A DNA stretch of 64,000 nucleotides from Candidatus Bathyarchaeota archaeon (GCA_025059195.1 JANXDU010000018.1:34175-98174), one strand, 5' to 3'; positions 18,031-27,750 are shown, counted from the first letter of the stretch. Numbers and translations are program-made. Notes: generated from the sequence alone by a model not told the origin.

Positions 18031-18819
18031 TTGGACATTATAGTTTGTGTTAAACATGTTCCAGAAACAGCGGAAGCGGAACTGAAAATAGATGCAACTG
18101 GCAAGGGTATAGAGAAGGCTGGTTTGGTTTTTGACATAAACGAGTGGGACGATTACGCTCTGGAAGAGGCTGTGCGGATAAAAGAGAAGTTCGGTGGAAC
18201 AGTGACAGCCATAACTGTTGGCGCTGAAGATTCTGACAGTACTCTGCGAAAGTGTTTGGCCCGCGGCGCAGATAAAGCAATACGTCTAACCGATCCAAAG
18301 TTCATAGGTTCAGACGCGTATGCCACAGCCAAAATTCTTTACAGCGTTATTAAAAACATGCATTTCGACTTGATCCTAACAGGCGCCCAAGCTGGCGACG
18401 ACGGAAGCGCAGTTGTCGGCCCAGTTTTAGCGGAGCTTCTGGGCATTCCCCATGCTACAATGGTGAAGAAGATTGAGTGGGGTGAAGGCAAGGCTATTGT
18501 TAACCGTGAGCTTGAAGGCGGCCTCGAAGAAAGGTTGGAGGTTAAGCTTCCAGCGCTTTTTACTGTGCAAACGGGGATAAACGAGCCCCGTTACGTTTCA
18601 ATCATGGGGATTCGCAGGGCTATGCAGAAAGAAATTAAGGTTATGGGGTTAGCAGACATAGGCTTAAATGAAAACGAGGTGGGCGAAGCTGGCTCATGGC
18701 TGTTTATAGAGAAACTTTATGTTCCTCCAGTAGAGAAACAAGCCGAGTTTTTAACTGGTAGTCCAGATGAAATAGCCTCCAAGATTGTTGAAATTCTGAA
18801 ATCGAGGGGGCTAGTGTAA
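18031..18819 (+). CDS. etfB: Electron transfer flavoprotein beta subunit
   Basis: The 262-residue ETF beta subunit takes electrons from acyl-CoA dehydrogenases. The N-terminus (IIVCVKHVPETAEAEL) and the AMP/nucleotide-binding segment ILTGAQAGDDGSAVVGP near residue 113 are diagnostic. I place the start at TTG 18031 because GGAGAGAGGGG lies directly upstream and the homologous N-terminus begins there, although the frame is open further upstream. It is separated from etfA by one base and leads a row of beta-oxidation genes. Whether this ETF bifurcates electrons cannot be judged by eye. Confidence 0.93.
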   Translation: MDIIVCVKHVPETAEAELKIDATGKGIEKAGLVFDINEWDDYALEEAVRIKEKFGGTVTAITVGAEDSDSTLRKCLARGADKAIRLTDPKFIGSDAYATAKILYSVIKNMHFDLILTGAQAGDDGSAVVGPVLAELLGIPHATMVKKIEWGEGKAIVNRELEGGLEERLEVKLPALFTVQTGINEPRYVSIMGIRRAMQKEIKVMGLADIGLNENEVGEAGSWLFIEKLYVPPVEKQAEFLTGSPDEIASKIVEILKSRGLV

Positions 18820-18820
18820 A

Positions 18821-19813
18821 ATGGCTGAAATATTCGTGCTAGCTGAACACAGACAAGGTCAGCTAAGAGACATAACCTTTGAAATGCTGACAAAAGCCAG
18901 AGAAACAGCTGAAAAAGCAAACGCTGACTTAACTGCGGTTTTGCTGGGCAAAAATATTAAGGAACACGCAAAAATCCTATCAGAGTACTCAAAAAAGGTT
19001 CTGCTTGTCGAGGATGATAAACTTGAAAACTTCAACTCAGACGCATACCAAAAGGTTCTTACATACCTAATAAAAGAGCACAAGCCAACATTAACAATCA
19101 TCGGGCACACTTCCTACGGAGTGGAGCTTGCTCCAAGATTAGCGGCCGCCTTAAACATTCCTTTGGCTACAGACTGCCTAGACTTTGGCTTTGAAGGTGA
19201 AAGGTTCACAGTAACACGGCAGATGTATGGTGGAAAAGTGAACGTAAAGGCTGCGCTTCGAAAAGCTGAAAGCTACATGGTTACCGTGCGGCAAGCAGCC
19301 TTCCAAGCCCAAAAACCACTAGTTCCGCTAAATGGGCAAGTAGAGGAGATCAAGGCGCCCCTGACAGAAGAGATAACCTCTAAACGTTTTCTAGAATACG
19401 TTTTGCCCCCGCCAGGAGGCGTGGACATAACAGCTGCCAGCGTGTTAGTTGGCATCGGAAGAGGCGTAAAAGACCAGAGCAACATACCCTTAATGGAAGA
19501 GTTGGCGAAATCCCTTGGCGGAGTATTAGCGTGCTCCCGTCCAATAGTGGATAAGGGCTGGCTTCCAAGCGACAGACAAGTAGGCACTTCAGGCAAAACT
19601 GTGAAACCAAAACTTTACATTGCGCTGGGAATTAGCGGAGCCTTTCAACACGTTTTAGGAATGAAAAACTCTGACCTAATAATAGCCGTAAACAAGGATC
19701 CAAAAGCTCCCATATTCAGCTTTTCAGACTACGGCGTGGTTGAAGATCTCTTCAAAATAGTGCCCGCCTTGAAAAACAAGATTAACGAGTCAAAAGCCCA
19801 GAAAACGCCATAA
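18821..19813 (+). CDS. etfA: Electron transfer flavoprotein alpha subunit
   Basis: The 330-residue ETF alpha subunit has an N-terminal nucleotide-like fold and the C-terminal FAD-binding domain: GIGRGVKDQSN (about 212-222), CSRPIVDKGWLP, VGTSGKTVKPKLYIALGISG and AVNKDPKAPIF (about 290). All FAD-contacting segments of the family are present. It follows etfB by one base. An ETF dehydrogenase (FixC/ETF-QO type) that would pass electrons on is not in the window. Confidence 0.95.
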   Translation: MAEIFVLAEHRQGQLRDITFEMLTKARETAEKANADLTAVLLGKNIKEHAKILSEYSKKVLLVEDDKLENFNSDAYQKVLTYLIKEHKPTLTIIGHTSYGVELAPRLAAALNIPLATDCLDFGFEGERFTVTRQMYGGKVNVKAALRKAESYMVTVRQAAFQAQKPLVPLNGQVEEIKAPLTEEITSKRFLEYVLPPPGGVDITAASVLVGIGRGVKDQSNIPLMEELAKSLGGVLACSRPIVDKGWLPSDRQVGTSGKTVKPKLYIALGISGAFQHVLGMKNSDLIIAVNKDPKAPIFSFSDYGVVEDLFKIVPALKNKINESKAQKTP

Positions 19814-19834
19814 CTCCATGGGTGGCGGGGCGAC

Positions 19835-20989
19835 ATGAATTTTAAATTAACTGATGAGCAGATGGAAATAAAGCGGGCAGCCCGGGAGTTTGCGGAGAAA
19901 GAGTTCACACCGGAGCTTGCGTTAGAATACGACCGCAAGGAAGAGTTTCCACTAGAGCTTTATAGAAAAGCTGCAAAACTGGGCTTTACAAGCATGCGCA
20001 TACCTGAAGAGTATGGGGGGCAAGGCTACGGCGTCCTAGAGGAATGCCTGGTGGTTGAGGAGTTTTGCCGTGTGGATCCTGGGTTGGGGGTGGCTGTTTC
20101 CCTTGGAAACCTTATGGTCCCAGACGTTTTGCTCAAGCATGGCACTGAGAAACAGAAGGAAAAGTATATTCCACCTTTGGCGAAAGGCGAAAAAATCGCT
20201 GCTGCCGCCTTCACAGAACCCGAGCATGGAAGCGATATAACACGCCTAGACACAACAGCCGTTAAAGTCGGAAACGAATGGGTTATAAACGGTTCGAAAC
20301 AGTTCATAACAAACGCCTCAATAGCTGACACTTTTATAATATTGTGCCAAACAGACCCCAATGCAATGCCGCCGCACCGTGGACAAAGCCTATTTCTCGT
20401 GGAGAAAAACACTTCGGGCCTTGAAGCGACAAAACTTCAGGGTAAAATGGGAATACGGCCATGCGTGACTGGTTCACTGGCCCTCAGCGACCTTCACGTG
20501 CCCGAAGAGAACCTGGTCGGCGAACTTAACAAGGGCTTTTACTACGCTCTTGAACTCTTTGATGGAACACGGATAACAGTGGCGGCTCAAGCCGTCGGAA
20601 TAGCTCAAGGAGCCTTTGAAAAGGCGCTTGCTTATGCTAAAACCCGCAAACAATTTGGACAACCCATAATCAACTTTCAAGGGGTATCCTTCAAGTTGGC
20701 TGAGATGTCAATGAAAATCGAGGCGGCTCGTTTGTTGACTTATAAGGCGGCTTGGATATATGACCACGAAAAGCCAAGTCCCGCTGCCACTTCAATGGCA
20801 AAGGCTTACGCAAGCCGCATCGCTATGGAGGTAACAGACGAAGCTATACAGATTTTCGGCGGATATGGCTATTTGGCAGATTATCATGTGGAACGCTTCC
20901 ACCGGTGCGCCAAGATAACCGAGATATATGAGGGCACAAGCGAAATCCAGAAACTAACTATAGTAAACTTCCTACAAAAACAGCCATAA
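19835..20989 (+). CDS. Acyl-CoA dehydrogenase (copy 1)
   Basis: The 384-residue FAD enzyme oxidises acyl-CoA to trans-2-enoyl-CoA and passes electrons to ETF. AAAFTEPEHGSD (about 129-140) is the first family signature; the C-terminal IFGGYGYLADYHVER and IYEGTSEIQ follow, with the catalytic glutamate in YEGTSE, the position used by short- and medium-chain enzymes. It is 21 bases downstream of etfA. A closely similar copy lies at 22271-23425. Chain-length preference cannot be read. Confidence 0.94.
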   Translation: MNFKLTDEQMEIKRAAREFAEKEFTPELALEYDRKEEFPLELYRKAAKLGFTSMRIPEEYGGQGYGVLEECLVVEEFCRVDPGLGVAVSLGNLMVPDVLLKHGTEKQKEKYIPPLAKGEKIAAAAFTEPEHGSDITRLDTTAVKVGNEWVINGSKQFITNASIADTFIILCQTDPNAMPPHRGQSLFLVEKNTSGLEATKLQGKMGIRPCVTGSLALSDLHVPEENLVGELNKGFYYALELFDGTRITVAAQAVGIAQGAFEKALAYAKTRKQFGQPIINFQGVSFKLAEMSMKIEAARLLTYKAAWIYDHEKPSPAATSMAKAYASRIAMEVTDEAIQIFGGYGYLADYHVERFHRCAKITEIYEGTSEIQKLTIVNFLQKQP

Positions 20990-21039
20990 TTTTCTCCAAT
21001 TTCCAATGCAAAACCGCATTTTCCGTTTTTACTGGAAAG

Positions 21040-21047
21040 TTTTATAC
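21040..21047 (+). promoter_or_regulatory. TATA box before the 3-hydroxyacyl-CoA dehydrogenase gene
   Basis: TTTTATAC lies 39-46 bases before the TTG start at 21086, in the only sizeable gap (96 bases) within the first half of the beta-oxidation row. It could start an internal transcript. Pattern-based inference. Confidence 0.45.
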
Positions 21048-21085
21048 ATTTTGAACCTATAAATTCTGATTTGGAGGAATATTGT

Positions 21086-22270
21086 TTGACTGAAAAATTG
21101 AAAAAGGCAGCTGTCATTGGCTCTGGAGTTATGGGGCATGGTATAACGCAGCTTTTGGCAACAAGCGGCCTCGAAGTGGCAATGGTGGACATAAGCGATG
21201 AACTTCTCCAAAAGGCTATGGAGAAGATTAAATGGAGCCTTGGCAAGTTTGTGGAAAAGAGACGTATAAGGCAAGAGGACGCAGAAGCGGCACTTGCAAG
21301 AATAAAGACGACAACAAGCTATGAAGAGGCGGCCAAGGACGTAGACATCGCCATTGAGGCGGTCCCTGAAAACCTTGAATTAAAGAAAAAAGTTTTCGCT
21401 AAACTTGACAGCGCAGCCCCACCCCACGCGATTTTAGCCTCCAACACTTCTACTCTGAGCATAAGCGAAATGGGAAACGCCACGAACAGGCCTGACAAGG
21501 TGGCTGGAATGCACTTTTTTAATCCACCGCAGTTGATGGCGCTTGTGGAGGTGATTAAAGGCGAAAAAACAAGCCAGGAAACAATAAACATGTTGGTGGA
21601 GCTGGCTAAAAAGCTTGGAAAAACCCCTGTTGTTGTGAAGAAGGATGTGCGGGGCTTCATAGTTAATAGGGTTTTAGGTGCAGTTTTTAACGAGGCTTTC
21701 TGGGCTTTCCACCGGGGAGAGGCAACAAAAGAGGGGATAGACGCTTCAGTGAAGTATGGTGGAGGCTTCCCAATGGGATGGTTTGAGTTAGCCGATTTCG
21801 TTGGTTTGGACATAGCCTACGAGGTTGGAAAAATACTCTATGAAGCCTATGGGGAACGCTTCAAGCCCTGTGCAGAAGTCATAGAACCGCTGGTTAAAGC
21901 CGGAAAGCTTGGACAAAAAACAGGCGTCGGCTTCTATGATTGGACTAAGGGGCGCCCAAGAATCCCCTTCAACCTAATGGAGGAGTACGACGTTGAGAGG
22001 TCTTGGGCTGTGGCCATAAACGAGGCTGCCTGGCTGATACATGAAGACGCAGCAACCCCCGTGGACATAGACACCGGAATGAAGCTTGGCACATACTGGC
22101 CGTCTGGTCCATGTGAGTATGCGGATAGAGCGGGTATAGATGCCGTCTTAAACAAGTTGAAGGAACTTTATGCCAAATACAACATGGAGCTGTACAAGCC
22201 ATGTCCCTTGCTGGAGGATTATGTTGGCAAGGGCCGGCTTGGCAAGAAAACTGGAAGGGGGTTCTATTAG
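21086..22270 (+). CDS. 3-hydroxyacyl-CoA dehydrogenase
   Basis: The 394-residue NAD-dependent enzyme oxidises 3-hydroxyacyl-CoA to 3-ketoacyl-CoA. The Rossmann motif GSGVMGHGITQ lies near residue 12, and HFFNPPQLMALVEVI holds the catalytic histidine near 142. Two tandem C-terminal 3HCDH domains follow (about 185-285 and 300-390), each with a G-x-K-T-G-x-G-F-Y end, so it has the doubled form seen in archaea. GGAGGA sits eight bases before TTG 21086, which I chose over TTG 21071 because that codon touches the Shine-Dalgarno. The next gene begins directly after its stop codon. Confidence 0.94.
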   Translation: MTEKLKKAAVIGSGVMGHGITQLLATSGLEVAMVDISDELLQKAMEKIKWSLGKFVEKRRIRQEDAEAALARIKTTTSYEEAAKDVDIAIEAVPENLELKKKVFAKLDSAAPPHAILASNTSTLSISEMGNATNRPDKVAGMHFFNPPQLMALVEVIKGEKTSQETINMLVELAKKLGKTPVVVKKDVRGFIVNRVLGAVFNEAFWAFHRGEATKEGIDASVKYGGGFPMGWFELADFVGLDIAYEVGKILYEAYGERFKPCAEVIEPLVKAGKLGQKTGVGFYDWTKGRPRIPFNLMEEYDVERSWAVAINEAAWLIHEDAATPVDIDTGMKLGTYWPSGPCEYADRAGIDAVLNKLKELYAKYNMELYKPCPLLEDYVGKGRLGKKTGRGFY

Positions 22271-23425
22271 ATGAAGTTCGAACTAACTGAGGAACAGGTT
22301 GGGATAAAAAACGCCGTGAGAGAGTTCTGCGAAAAAGAGTTTAAACCCGAACTAGCCTTAGAGCTGGACCGCAAAGAAGAGTTCCCCATGGAGCTTTATA
22401 GGAAGGCTGCGAAGCTTGGCTTTACAAGCATGTTCTTCCCGGCGGAGTATGGGGGGCAAGGCTACGGGCTTCTTGAGACATGCCTCGTGATAGAGGAAAT
22501 GTGTCGAGCAGACTCGTCGCTTGGCGTGGCAATTTCAAGCGGGAACTTCGGCAGCGAGCTTATTCTAGCTTATGGCAGCAAAGAACAGAAGGAGAAGTAT
22601 TTGCCACCCATCTGCAAGGGCGACTACATTTCCGCTGCCGCCTTCACGGAGCCCAACGTAAGCGGGAGCGATATAACCCGCATGGAGACAACGGCCACCA
22701 AATACGGGAATGAATGGTGGATAAACGGCACAAAAACCTTCATAACAAACGCCACGATAGCTGACTTCATCATAGTCTTAACGCAGACGGATACCAAAGT
22801 TAGGCCCACATACCGAGGCGAAACACTGTTTGTGGTTGACAAAGGCGTGCCTGGGCTGGAGACGACGAAACTTCACAACAAAATGGGTATAAGGTGCTCC
22901 GTGACGGGCGAGGTTCGGTTTGACAACGTTAAAGTTACAGACTGGCACATCGTCGGCGAGCTTAACAGAGGCTTCTACCACTCTATGGAATTCTTTGACA
23001 AAACAAGGGTTGGCGTCGCTGCCCAAGCCGTGGGCATGGCTCAAGGTGCGTGGGAAATAGCCTTCAAATACGCGAAACAGCGGGAAGCCTTTGGACAGCC
23101 AATAATACAGCATGAGGCTATAGGCTGCACTTTGGCTGAATTAGCCACAAAAATCGAGGCTGCAAGGCTCCTAACATACAAAGCCGCCTGGCTTGTAGAC
23201 GCTGGAAAAATGGACCCTATGGCAACGGCTATGGCTAAACAGTTTGCAAGCCGCGTGGCAATGGAAGCCACAGACTTCGCCATTCAAACGTTGGGCGGAT
23301 ATGGCTATTTGGGCGAGTACCGTGTTGAAAGATACCACAGAGACGCAAAAATAACCGAAATATATGAGGGCACAAGCGAGATTCAAAAGCTAACGGTGCT
23401 CAAGTACCTTCTAAGGAAGTTCTGA
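22271..23425 (+). CDS. Acyl-CoA dehydrogenase (copy 2)
   Basis: The 384-residue enzyme is a paralogue of the copy at 19835, with the same length and the same landmarks: AAAFTEPNVSGSD, TLGGYGYLGEYRVER and the catalytic IYEGTSEIQ. Differences concentrate in the substrate-pocket region, so the two copies probably handle different acyl chains. Its ATG abuts the stop of the hydroxyacyl-CoA dehydrogenase gene, so both are translated from one message. Confidence 0.94.
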   Translation: MKFELTEEQVGIKNAVREFCEKEFKPELALELDRKEEFPMELYRKAAKLGFTSMFFPAEYGGQGYGLLETCLVIEEMCRADSSLGVAISSGNFGSELILAYGSKEQKEKYLPPICKGDYISAAAFTEPNVSGSDITRMETTATKYGNEWWINGTKTFITNATIADFIIVLTQTDTKVRPTYRGETLFVVDKGVPGLETTKLHNKMGIRCSVTGEVRFDNVKVTDWHIVGELNRGFYHSMEFFDKTRVGVAAQAVGMAQGAWEIAFKYAKQREAFGQPIIQHEAIGCTLAELATKIEAARLLTYKAAWLVDAGKMDPMATAMAKQFASRVAMEATDFAIQTLGGYGYLGEYRVERYHRDAKITEIYEGTSEIQKLTVLKYLLRKF

Positions 23426-23482
23426 AAGTCTGCAAAGAGTAATATATGACCTGCCTGCGAGAATGGTCTCGGGTGAAATGTT

Positions 23483-24271
23483 ATGAGTAAAGCGTATGAA
23501 ACCATAAAATTGGAGAGAGAAGACAGCATTTTGTGGCTGATCCTAAACCGTCCACATAGGCTTAATGCTTTCAACGACGTCTTAATGGAGGAGCTTGCAG
23601 ACGCTTTGGATACTGCTGAAAAAGACCCCTCCGTAAGGTGTGTGGTGGTAACAGGCGAGGGCGACAGAGCCTTCAGCGCCGGCGCCGATGTAACAATGTT
23701 TCCAAAAGCGACACCCGTCAAGGCTGAGGAATTCTCTAGGCTTGGGCAGAAAGTCTTCAGCAAAATAGAGGAAATGTCAAAGCCCGTTATAGCCGCCATA
23801 AACGGTTTCGCCTTAGGCGGGGGCTTGGAACTCGCGTTGGCGTGCGACTTTAGAATAGCTGCGGAACATGCTGAGTTAGGGAGCCCTGAAATAAACTTAG
23901 GCCTTATACCGGGTTGGGGTGGAACCCAGAGGCTTGTTAGAATTGTTGGTTTGGCGAAGGCTAAAGAGATGGTTATGCTGGGAATTCGGCTTAAAGCCGA
24001 AGAAGCGCTCAAAATAGGCTTAGTTCACAAAGTTGTACATTACGAGAAACTTAGGGATGAGGTTCGAGAAATAGCCAAAAAACTAAGTGAAGGCCCGCCG
24101 GTGGCTTTGAAGTATGCGAAGTTCGCCTTAAACTTTGGAACTCAAGTGCCTTTAGAAGCGGGACTGCGCATGGAATCTGGGCTGATGGCTTTAACTTTCT
24201 CAACTGAGGACTTAAAGGAAGGCGTAGAAGCCTTCATGTCAAGGCGGAAACCCGAATTCAAGGGGAAATAA
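23483..24271 (+). CDS. Enoyl-CoA hydratase (crotonase family)
   Basis: The 262-residue protein hydrates 2-enoyl-CoA. INGFALGGGLELALACDFRIAA (about 100-121) gives the oxyanion hole and first catalytic glutamate, and SPEINLGLIPGWGGTQRL (about 131-148) the second. LKAEEALKIGLV and the C-terminal TEDLKEGVEAF are standard family elements. The gene sits in the beta-oxidation row, 57 bases after the second acyl-CoA dehydrogenase. Confidence 0.95.
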   Translation: MSKAYETIKLEREDSILWLILNRPHRLNAFNDVLMEELADALDTAEKDPSVRCVVVTGEGDRAFSAGADVTMFPKATPVKAEEFSRLGQKVFSKIEEMSKPVIAAINGFALGGGLELALACDFRIAAEHAELGSPEINLGLIPGWGGTQRLVRIVGLAKAKEMVMLGIRLKAEEALKIGLVHKVVHYEKLRDEVREIAKKLSEGPPVALKYAKFALNFGTQVPLEAGLRMESGLMALTFSTEDLKEGVEAFMSRRKPEFKGK

Positions 24272-24318
24272 CCCCCAACTTTTTTGTAAAGTTTGCGCGA
24301 AAATATGGAAGTGGCGTT

Positions 24319-25491
24319 ATGAGAAAAGTGGCAATCATAGGCGTTGGAAGCTCGAAATTCGGTGTCAGAAACGACGTGAACGTGGCGGAGTTGGCCTTCG
24401 AAGCTTTTAAACCTTCAGTTGAAGATGCTGGAATAACGCCAAAGGACATAGAATTCGTAGCCGTGGGCTCCACCGGTGCGGGAGCATGGTATGAAGAACT
24501 TCTCCCCGCAGTGGTTTCAGCCGAATACTGTGGTTTAACTGGCGCAGGGCTTATGCGTTGTGAAGCTGCATGTGCCAGTGGAAGCGCTGCTTTTACAGCG
24601 GCCTATTGGACCGTGGCGAGTGGGCAAGCGGAAATCGCCTTAGCCTTGGGCGTTGAGAAGATGAGGGAGATCGATACGCCAACAATGATGGAGTGGATTG
24701 GAAGAGCCGGCTATTATCTGTGGGAGTTTCATAACTTCGGCTTGACTTTTCCCGCTTATTACGCTTTATACGCAACAGCTCACATGGCGAAGTTTGGAAC
24801 AACGGAGGAAGATTTGGCATTGGTTGCCGTTAAAAACCACAAGTACGCTTCAATGAACCCGATAGCCCACCTCCGGAACAAAATAACTGTTGACGATGTT
24901 CTATCTTCGATGGTTATTGCCGCCCCCCTAAAACTTTTTGACTGCTGTCCAGTAACTGATGGCGCAGCCTCAATAATTCTTGCTTCAGAAGAAAAAGTAA
25001 GAGAGCTTAAAATTGACACGCCGGTTTGGGTCGCCGGAATAGGCTATGCTTCTGGAACCGCAAATTTGAGCAAAAGGCTTGATTATGTTGGGTTGGAGGC
25101 AGCTGTTTCAGCCTCCCAGATGGCTTATAGAATAGCCAAGACTTCACCAGACCAGATTGATGTAGCAGTGGTTCACGACTGTTTCACGATAGCCGAAATA
25201 ATGGCGTATGAAGACCTCGGCTTCTGTAAAAAGGGCGAAGGCGCCAAACTAATCCGAGAAGGCCAAACTGAGATAGGTGGAAAAATTCCCGTAAACGTTG
25301 ACGGCGGATTGAAAGCGAAAGGCCACCCCATAGGAGCGACAGGTTGCTCCATGATATATGAGCTGACAAAACAATTGAGGGAAGAGACGGTTGAAAGGGA
25401 ACGGCAAGCCCCCATGAAAAATTATGCGGCGCTAGCTCACAACGTTGGCGGAACCGGTCACTACTGTTACGTTACAATTTTGAGGAGGTGA
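24319..25491 (+). CDS. Thiolase (acetyl-CoA acetyltransferase, archaeal/SCP2 type)
   Basis: The 390-residue thiolase cleaves 3-ketoacyl-CoA (or condenses two acetyl-CoA). The nucleophilic cysteine is Cys85 in EAACASG, HDCFTIAEIMA replaces the NEAF block as in SCP2-type enzymes, and GGLKAKGHPIGATG near 320-333 carries the catalytic histidine. It is followed four bases later by a DUF35 gene, the usual archaeal pairing. No HMG-CoA synthase is adjacent, so a beta-oxidation role is favoured over a mevalonate role. Confidence 0.94.
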   Translation: MRKVAIIGVGSSKFGVRNDVNVAELAFEAFKPSVEDAGITPKDIEFVAVGSTGAGAWYEELLPAVVSAEYCGLTGAGLMRCEAACASGSAAFTAAYWTVASGQAEIALALGVEKMREIDTPTMMEWIGRAGYYLWEFHNFGLTFPAYYALYATAHMAKFGTTEEDLALVAVKNHKYASMNPIAHLRNKITVDDVLSSMVIAAPLKLFDCCPVTDGAASIILASEEKVRELKIDTPVWVAGIGYASGTANLSKRLDYVGLEAAVSASQMAYRIAKTSPDQIDVAVVHDCFTIAEIMAYEDLGFCKKGEGAKLIREGQTEIGGKIPVNVDGGLKAKGHPIGATGCSMIYELTKQLREETVERERQAPMKNYAALAHNVGGTGHYCYVTILRR

Positions 25492-25495
25492 CTAA

Positions 25496-25927
25496 ATGGC
25501 AGCGATGCCCTCAATAAAATCTAGGGAAATAAAAATCGTGCAGGACATACCGGTGAGCAAAACTTTGCCCTTCTGGGAGGGACTTAAACAAGGGAAAGTG
25601 TTAGCTACAAGATGTGTAAACTGCGGGAAACTCCATTTCCCACCAGTTGCAGACTGTTCGCAATGTCTAGCTTCCAATATGGAGTGGTTTGAACTCAGCG
25701 GTGAGGCGACGATTGAAACATTTACACACGTTGTTGTTAGGCCGGCAACCTTTCAGCATGAAAAGCCCTACACCGTGGCTATTGGCAGACTAAAGGAGGG
25801 GTTGCGGGTGCTTGCATGGTTGACAGGCTTCAAACTTTCGGAAATAAAGGTGGGCATGAAAGCCAAGCTTGTAGCAAAAATTACCCCAGAAGGAAACCCA
25901 ACCTACGAGTTCACTAGACCTGAATAG
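25496..25927 (+). CDS. DUF35 zinc-ribbon/OB-fold protein, thiolase partner
   Basis: The 143-residue protein has an N-terminal helix, a rubredoxin-like zinc ribbon (CVNCG near residue 39 and CSQC near 54) and a C-terminal OB-fold (from about residue 65). DUF35 proteins form complexes with archaeal thiolases and can channel acyl-CoA intermediates. It begins four bases after the thiolase stop and shares its transcript. Confidence 0.9.
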   Translation: MAAMPSIKSREIKIVQDIPVSKTLPFWEGLKQGKVLATRCVNCGKLHFPPVADCSQCLASNMEWFELSGEATIETFTHVVVRPATFQHEKPYTVAIGRLKEGLRVLAWLTGFKLSEIKVGMKAKLVAKITPEGNPTYEFTRPE

Positions 25928-26000
25928 GCGGTCAACGAGCTTCATTTATGGAAAGTATTATTACCTTCAACCCATGTCTATCTAACTAGTAGGGTTTGTT

Positions 26001-27737
26001 ATGTCGTCTAAAAGGAGAAAAAGAGTAAAAGCTGAAGAGGAAGGAGAAAAGTCTGCAGAAAAACCATGGTACAAGTTTTATCTTCCAGGCGTCAGAAAAC
26101 ACATCGACTACCCTGAAGTGCCTCTCCACGAGTTTCTGAGAGCTTCGGCTCAGAAGCATCCGGATAGGACGGCTCTAATTTACTTTGATGGAAAAATGAC
26201 TTACAAAGAGCTGGACGTCCTTACAGATAGGTTTGCAACAGCTTTGGCGGATCTCGGAGTTAAAAAGGGAGACAGGGTTGCCTTATTCCTGCCCAACACT
26301 CCCCTGTTCGTGATTTCATATTATGGTGCATTAAAGGCGGGCGCTGTTGTAACCGCTATCAGCCCCCTCTACAGGGAGCGGGAGGTTGAGCATCAGCTAA
26401 ACGATTCGGAAGCCGAAACCATAGTCGTGCTTGACCTGCTATATCCCATCGTTGAGAAAGTTTGGGAGAAAACAAAGCTTCGAAACGTTATTGTTGGAGG
26501 CTTAAAAGACTATATGCCTTCATTTAAAGCTGTTCTTGGATCCTTACTTAGAAAGATCCCTTCACGCAGTGTGGAGCGCAGAGCAAACCTCTACTTCTTT
26601 AAAGAGTTGATGGGAAAATATGAGGCTAAACCGCCAAAAGTTGATGTGAATCCCAAAGAAGATTTAGCCGCCTTACAATACACTGGCGGCACAACCGGCA
26701 TTTCAAAGGGGGCCATGTTAACTCACATGAACCTTGTTTCAAACGCTGTCATGTGCAAGGAGTGGCTGCAAGCCAATGAAGCCGAGGAAGTTGTTTTAAC
26801 AGTGCTTCCACTATTCCACATTTATGGCATGACAACAAGCATGAACGCCCCCATACTCTTCGCAGGAACTATGGTTCTTCTACCACGGTTTGATCCCACG
26901 GCGGTTTTAAAAGCCATCCACAAGTATAGAATAACGGTTTTTTGCGGCGCGCCCACCATGTACGCTATGCTACTCGCCCAACCAGACATTAAAAAATACG
27001 ACTTAACCTCGGTTAAGTTCTGCATATCCGGTGCAGCGCCTCTCCCGCCGGAAGTTCAGAAGAAGTTTATGGAGGTTACCGGCGGCGTTCTGGTTGAAGG
27101 GTATGGGCTCACAGAATCATCGCCTGTCACTCATGCTAATCCGCTTGATAGAACCATGAAAAACGTGAAGATAGGCTCCATAGGGATACCGTGGCCCGAC
27201 ACTGACGCTAAAATAGTTGACATTGAAACGGGTGAGAAGGAGCTTCCACCCGGAGAAATCGGCGAACTGATAGTTAAGGGGCCCCAAGTTATGAAGGGTT
27301 ATTGGAAGATGCCTGAGGAAACCGCCGCTGTTCTTAGGAATGGTTGGCTCTACACGGGCGACATTGGAAAAATGGATGAGGACGGCTACTTCTATATAAC
27401 GGACCGCAAAAAGGACCTCATTAAATACAAGGGTTACAGCGTCTATCCAAGAGAGCTTGAGGACGTCTTGTATGAACATCCAGCTGTGAAATTATGTGGC
27501 GTGATTGGTAAACCGGATCCAGTCGCGGGCGAGATTCCAAAGGCCTTCGTAGTGCTGAAGGAGGGGATGACCGCCACAGAAGAGGAGCTCATGAAGTTTG
27601 TCAACGAGAAGGTTGCTTCCTATAAGGCGATTAGGGAGCTTGAAATCAGAAAAGAGCTGCCTTTAAGCGCCGTTGGCAAGGTTCTCCGTCGAGTCTTACG
27701 TGAAGAAGAACTGAAAAAGATGGCTGCTAAAGCCTAA
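26001..27737 (+). CDS. Long-chain fatty-acid--CoA ligase
   Basis: The 578-residue AMP-forming ligase activates fatty acids to acyl-CoA before beta-oxidation. The ATP loop YTGGTTGISKGAM lies near residue 228, GYGLTESSPVTH near 367, YTGDIGKMDEDGYFYITDRKKD near 452-473 and the C-terminal lysine region in LSAVGKVLRR near 560. The N-terminus has an extra lysine-rich segment (residues 1-25) with no hydrophobic stretch. It closes the 18-27.7 kb catabolic row; the gap of 73 bases before it may hold its own promoter. Confidence 0.94.
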   Translation: MSSKRRKRVKAEEEGEKSAEKPWYKFYLPGVRKHIDYPEVPLHEFLRASAQKHPDRTALIYFDGKMTYKELDVLTDRFATALADLGVKKGDRVALFLPNTPLFVISYYGALKAGAVVTAISPLYREREVEHQLNDSEAETIVVLDLLYPIVEKVWEKTKLRNVIVGGLKDYMPSFKAVLGSLLRKIPSRSVERRANLYFFKELMGKYEAKPPKVDVNPKEDLAALQYTGGTTGISKGAMLTHMNLVSNAVMCKEWLQANEAEEVVLTVLPLFHIYGMTTSMNAPILFAGTMVLLPRFDPTAVLKAIHKYRITVFCGAPTMYAMLLAQPDIKKYDLTSVKFCISGAAPLPPEVQKKFMEVTGGVLVEGYGLTESSPVTHANPLDRTMKNVKIGSIGIPWPDTDAKIVDIETGEKELPPGEIGELIVKGPQVMKGYWKMPEETAAVLRNGWLYTGDIGKMDEDGYFYITDRKKDLIKYKGYSVYPRELEDVLYEHPAVKLCGVIGKPDPVAGEIPKAFVVLKEGMTATEEELMKFVNEKVASYKAIRELEIRKELPLSAVGKVLRRVLREEELKKMAAKA

Positions 27738-27750
27738 TCTGCCATTCCCA

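Noticed and set aside
24273..24290. T-rich stretch after the enoyl-CoA hydratase gene as a terminator
   Set aside because: The T run is short and the thiolase gene follows in the same orientation 47 bases later, so read-through is more likely.
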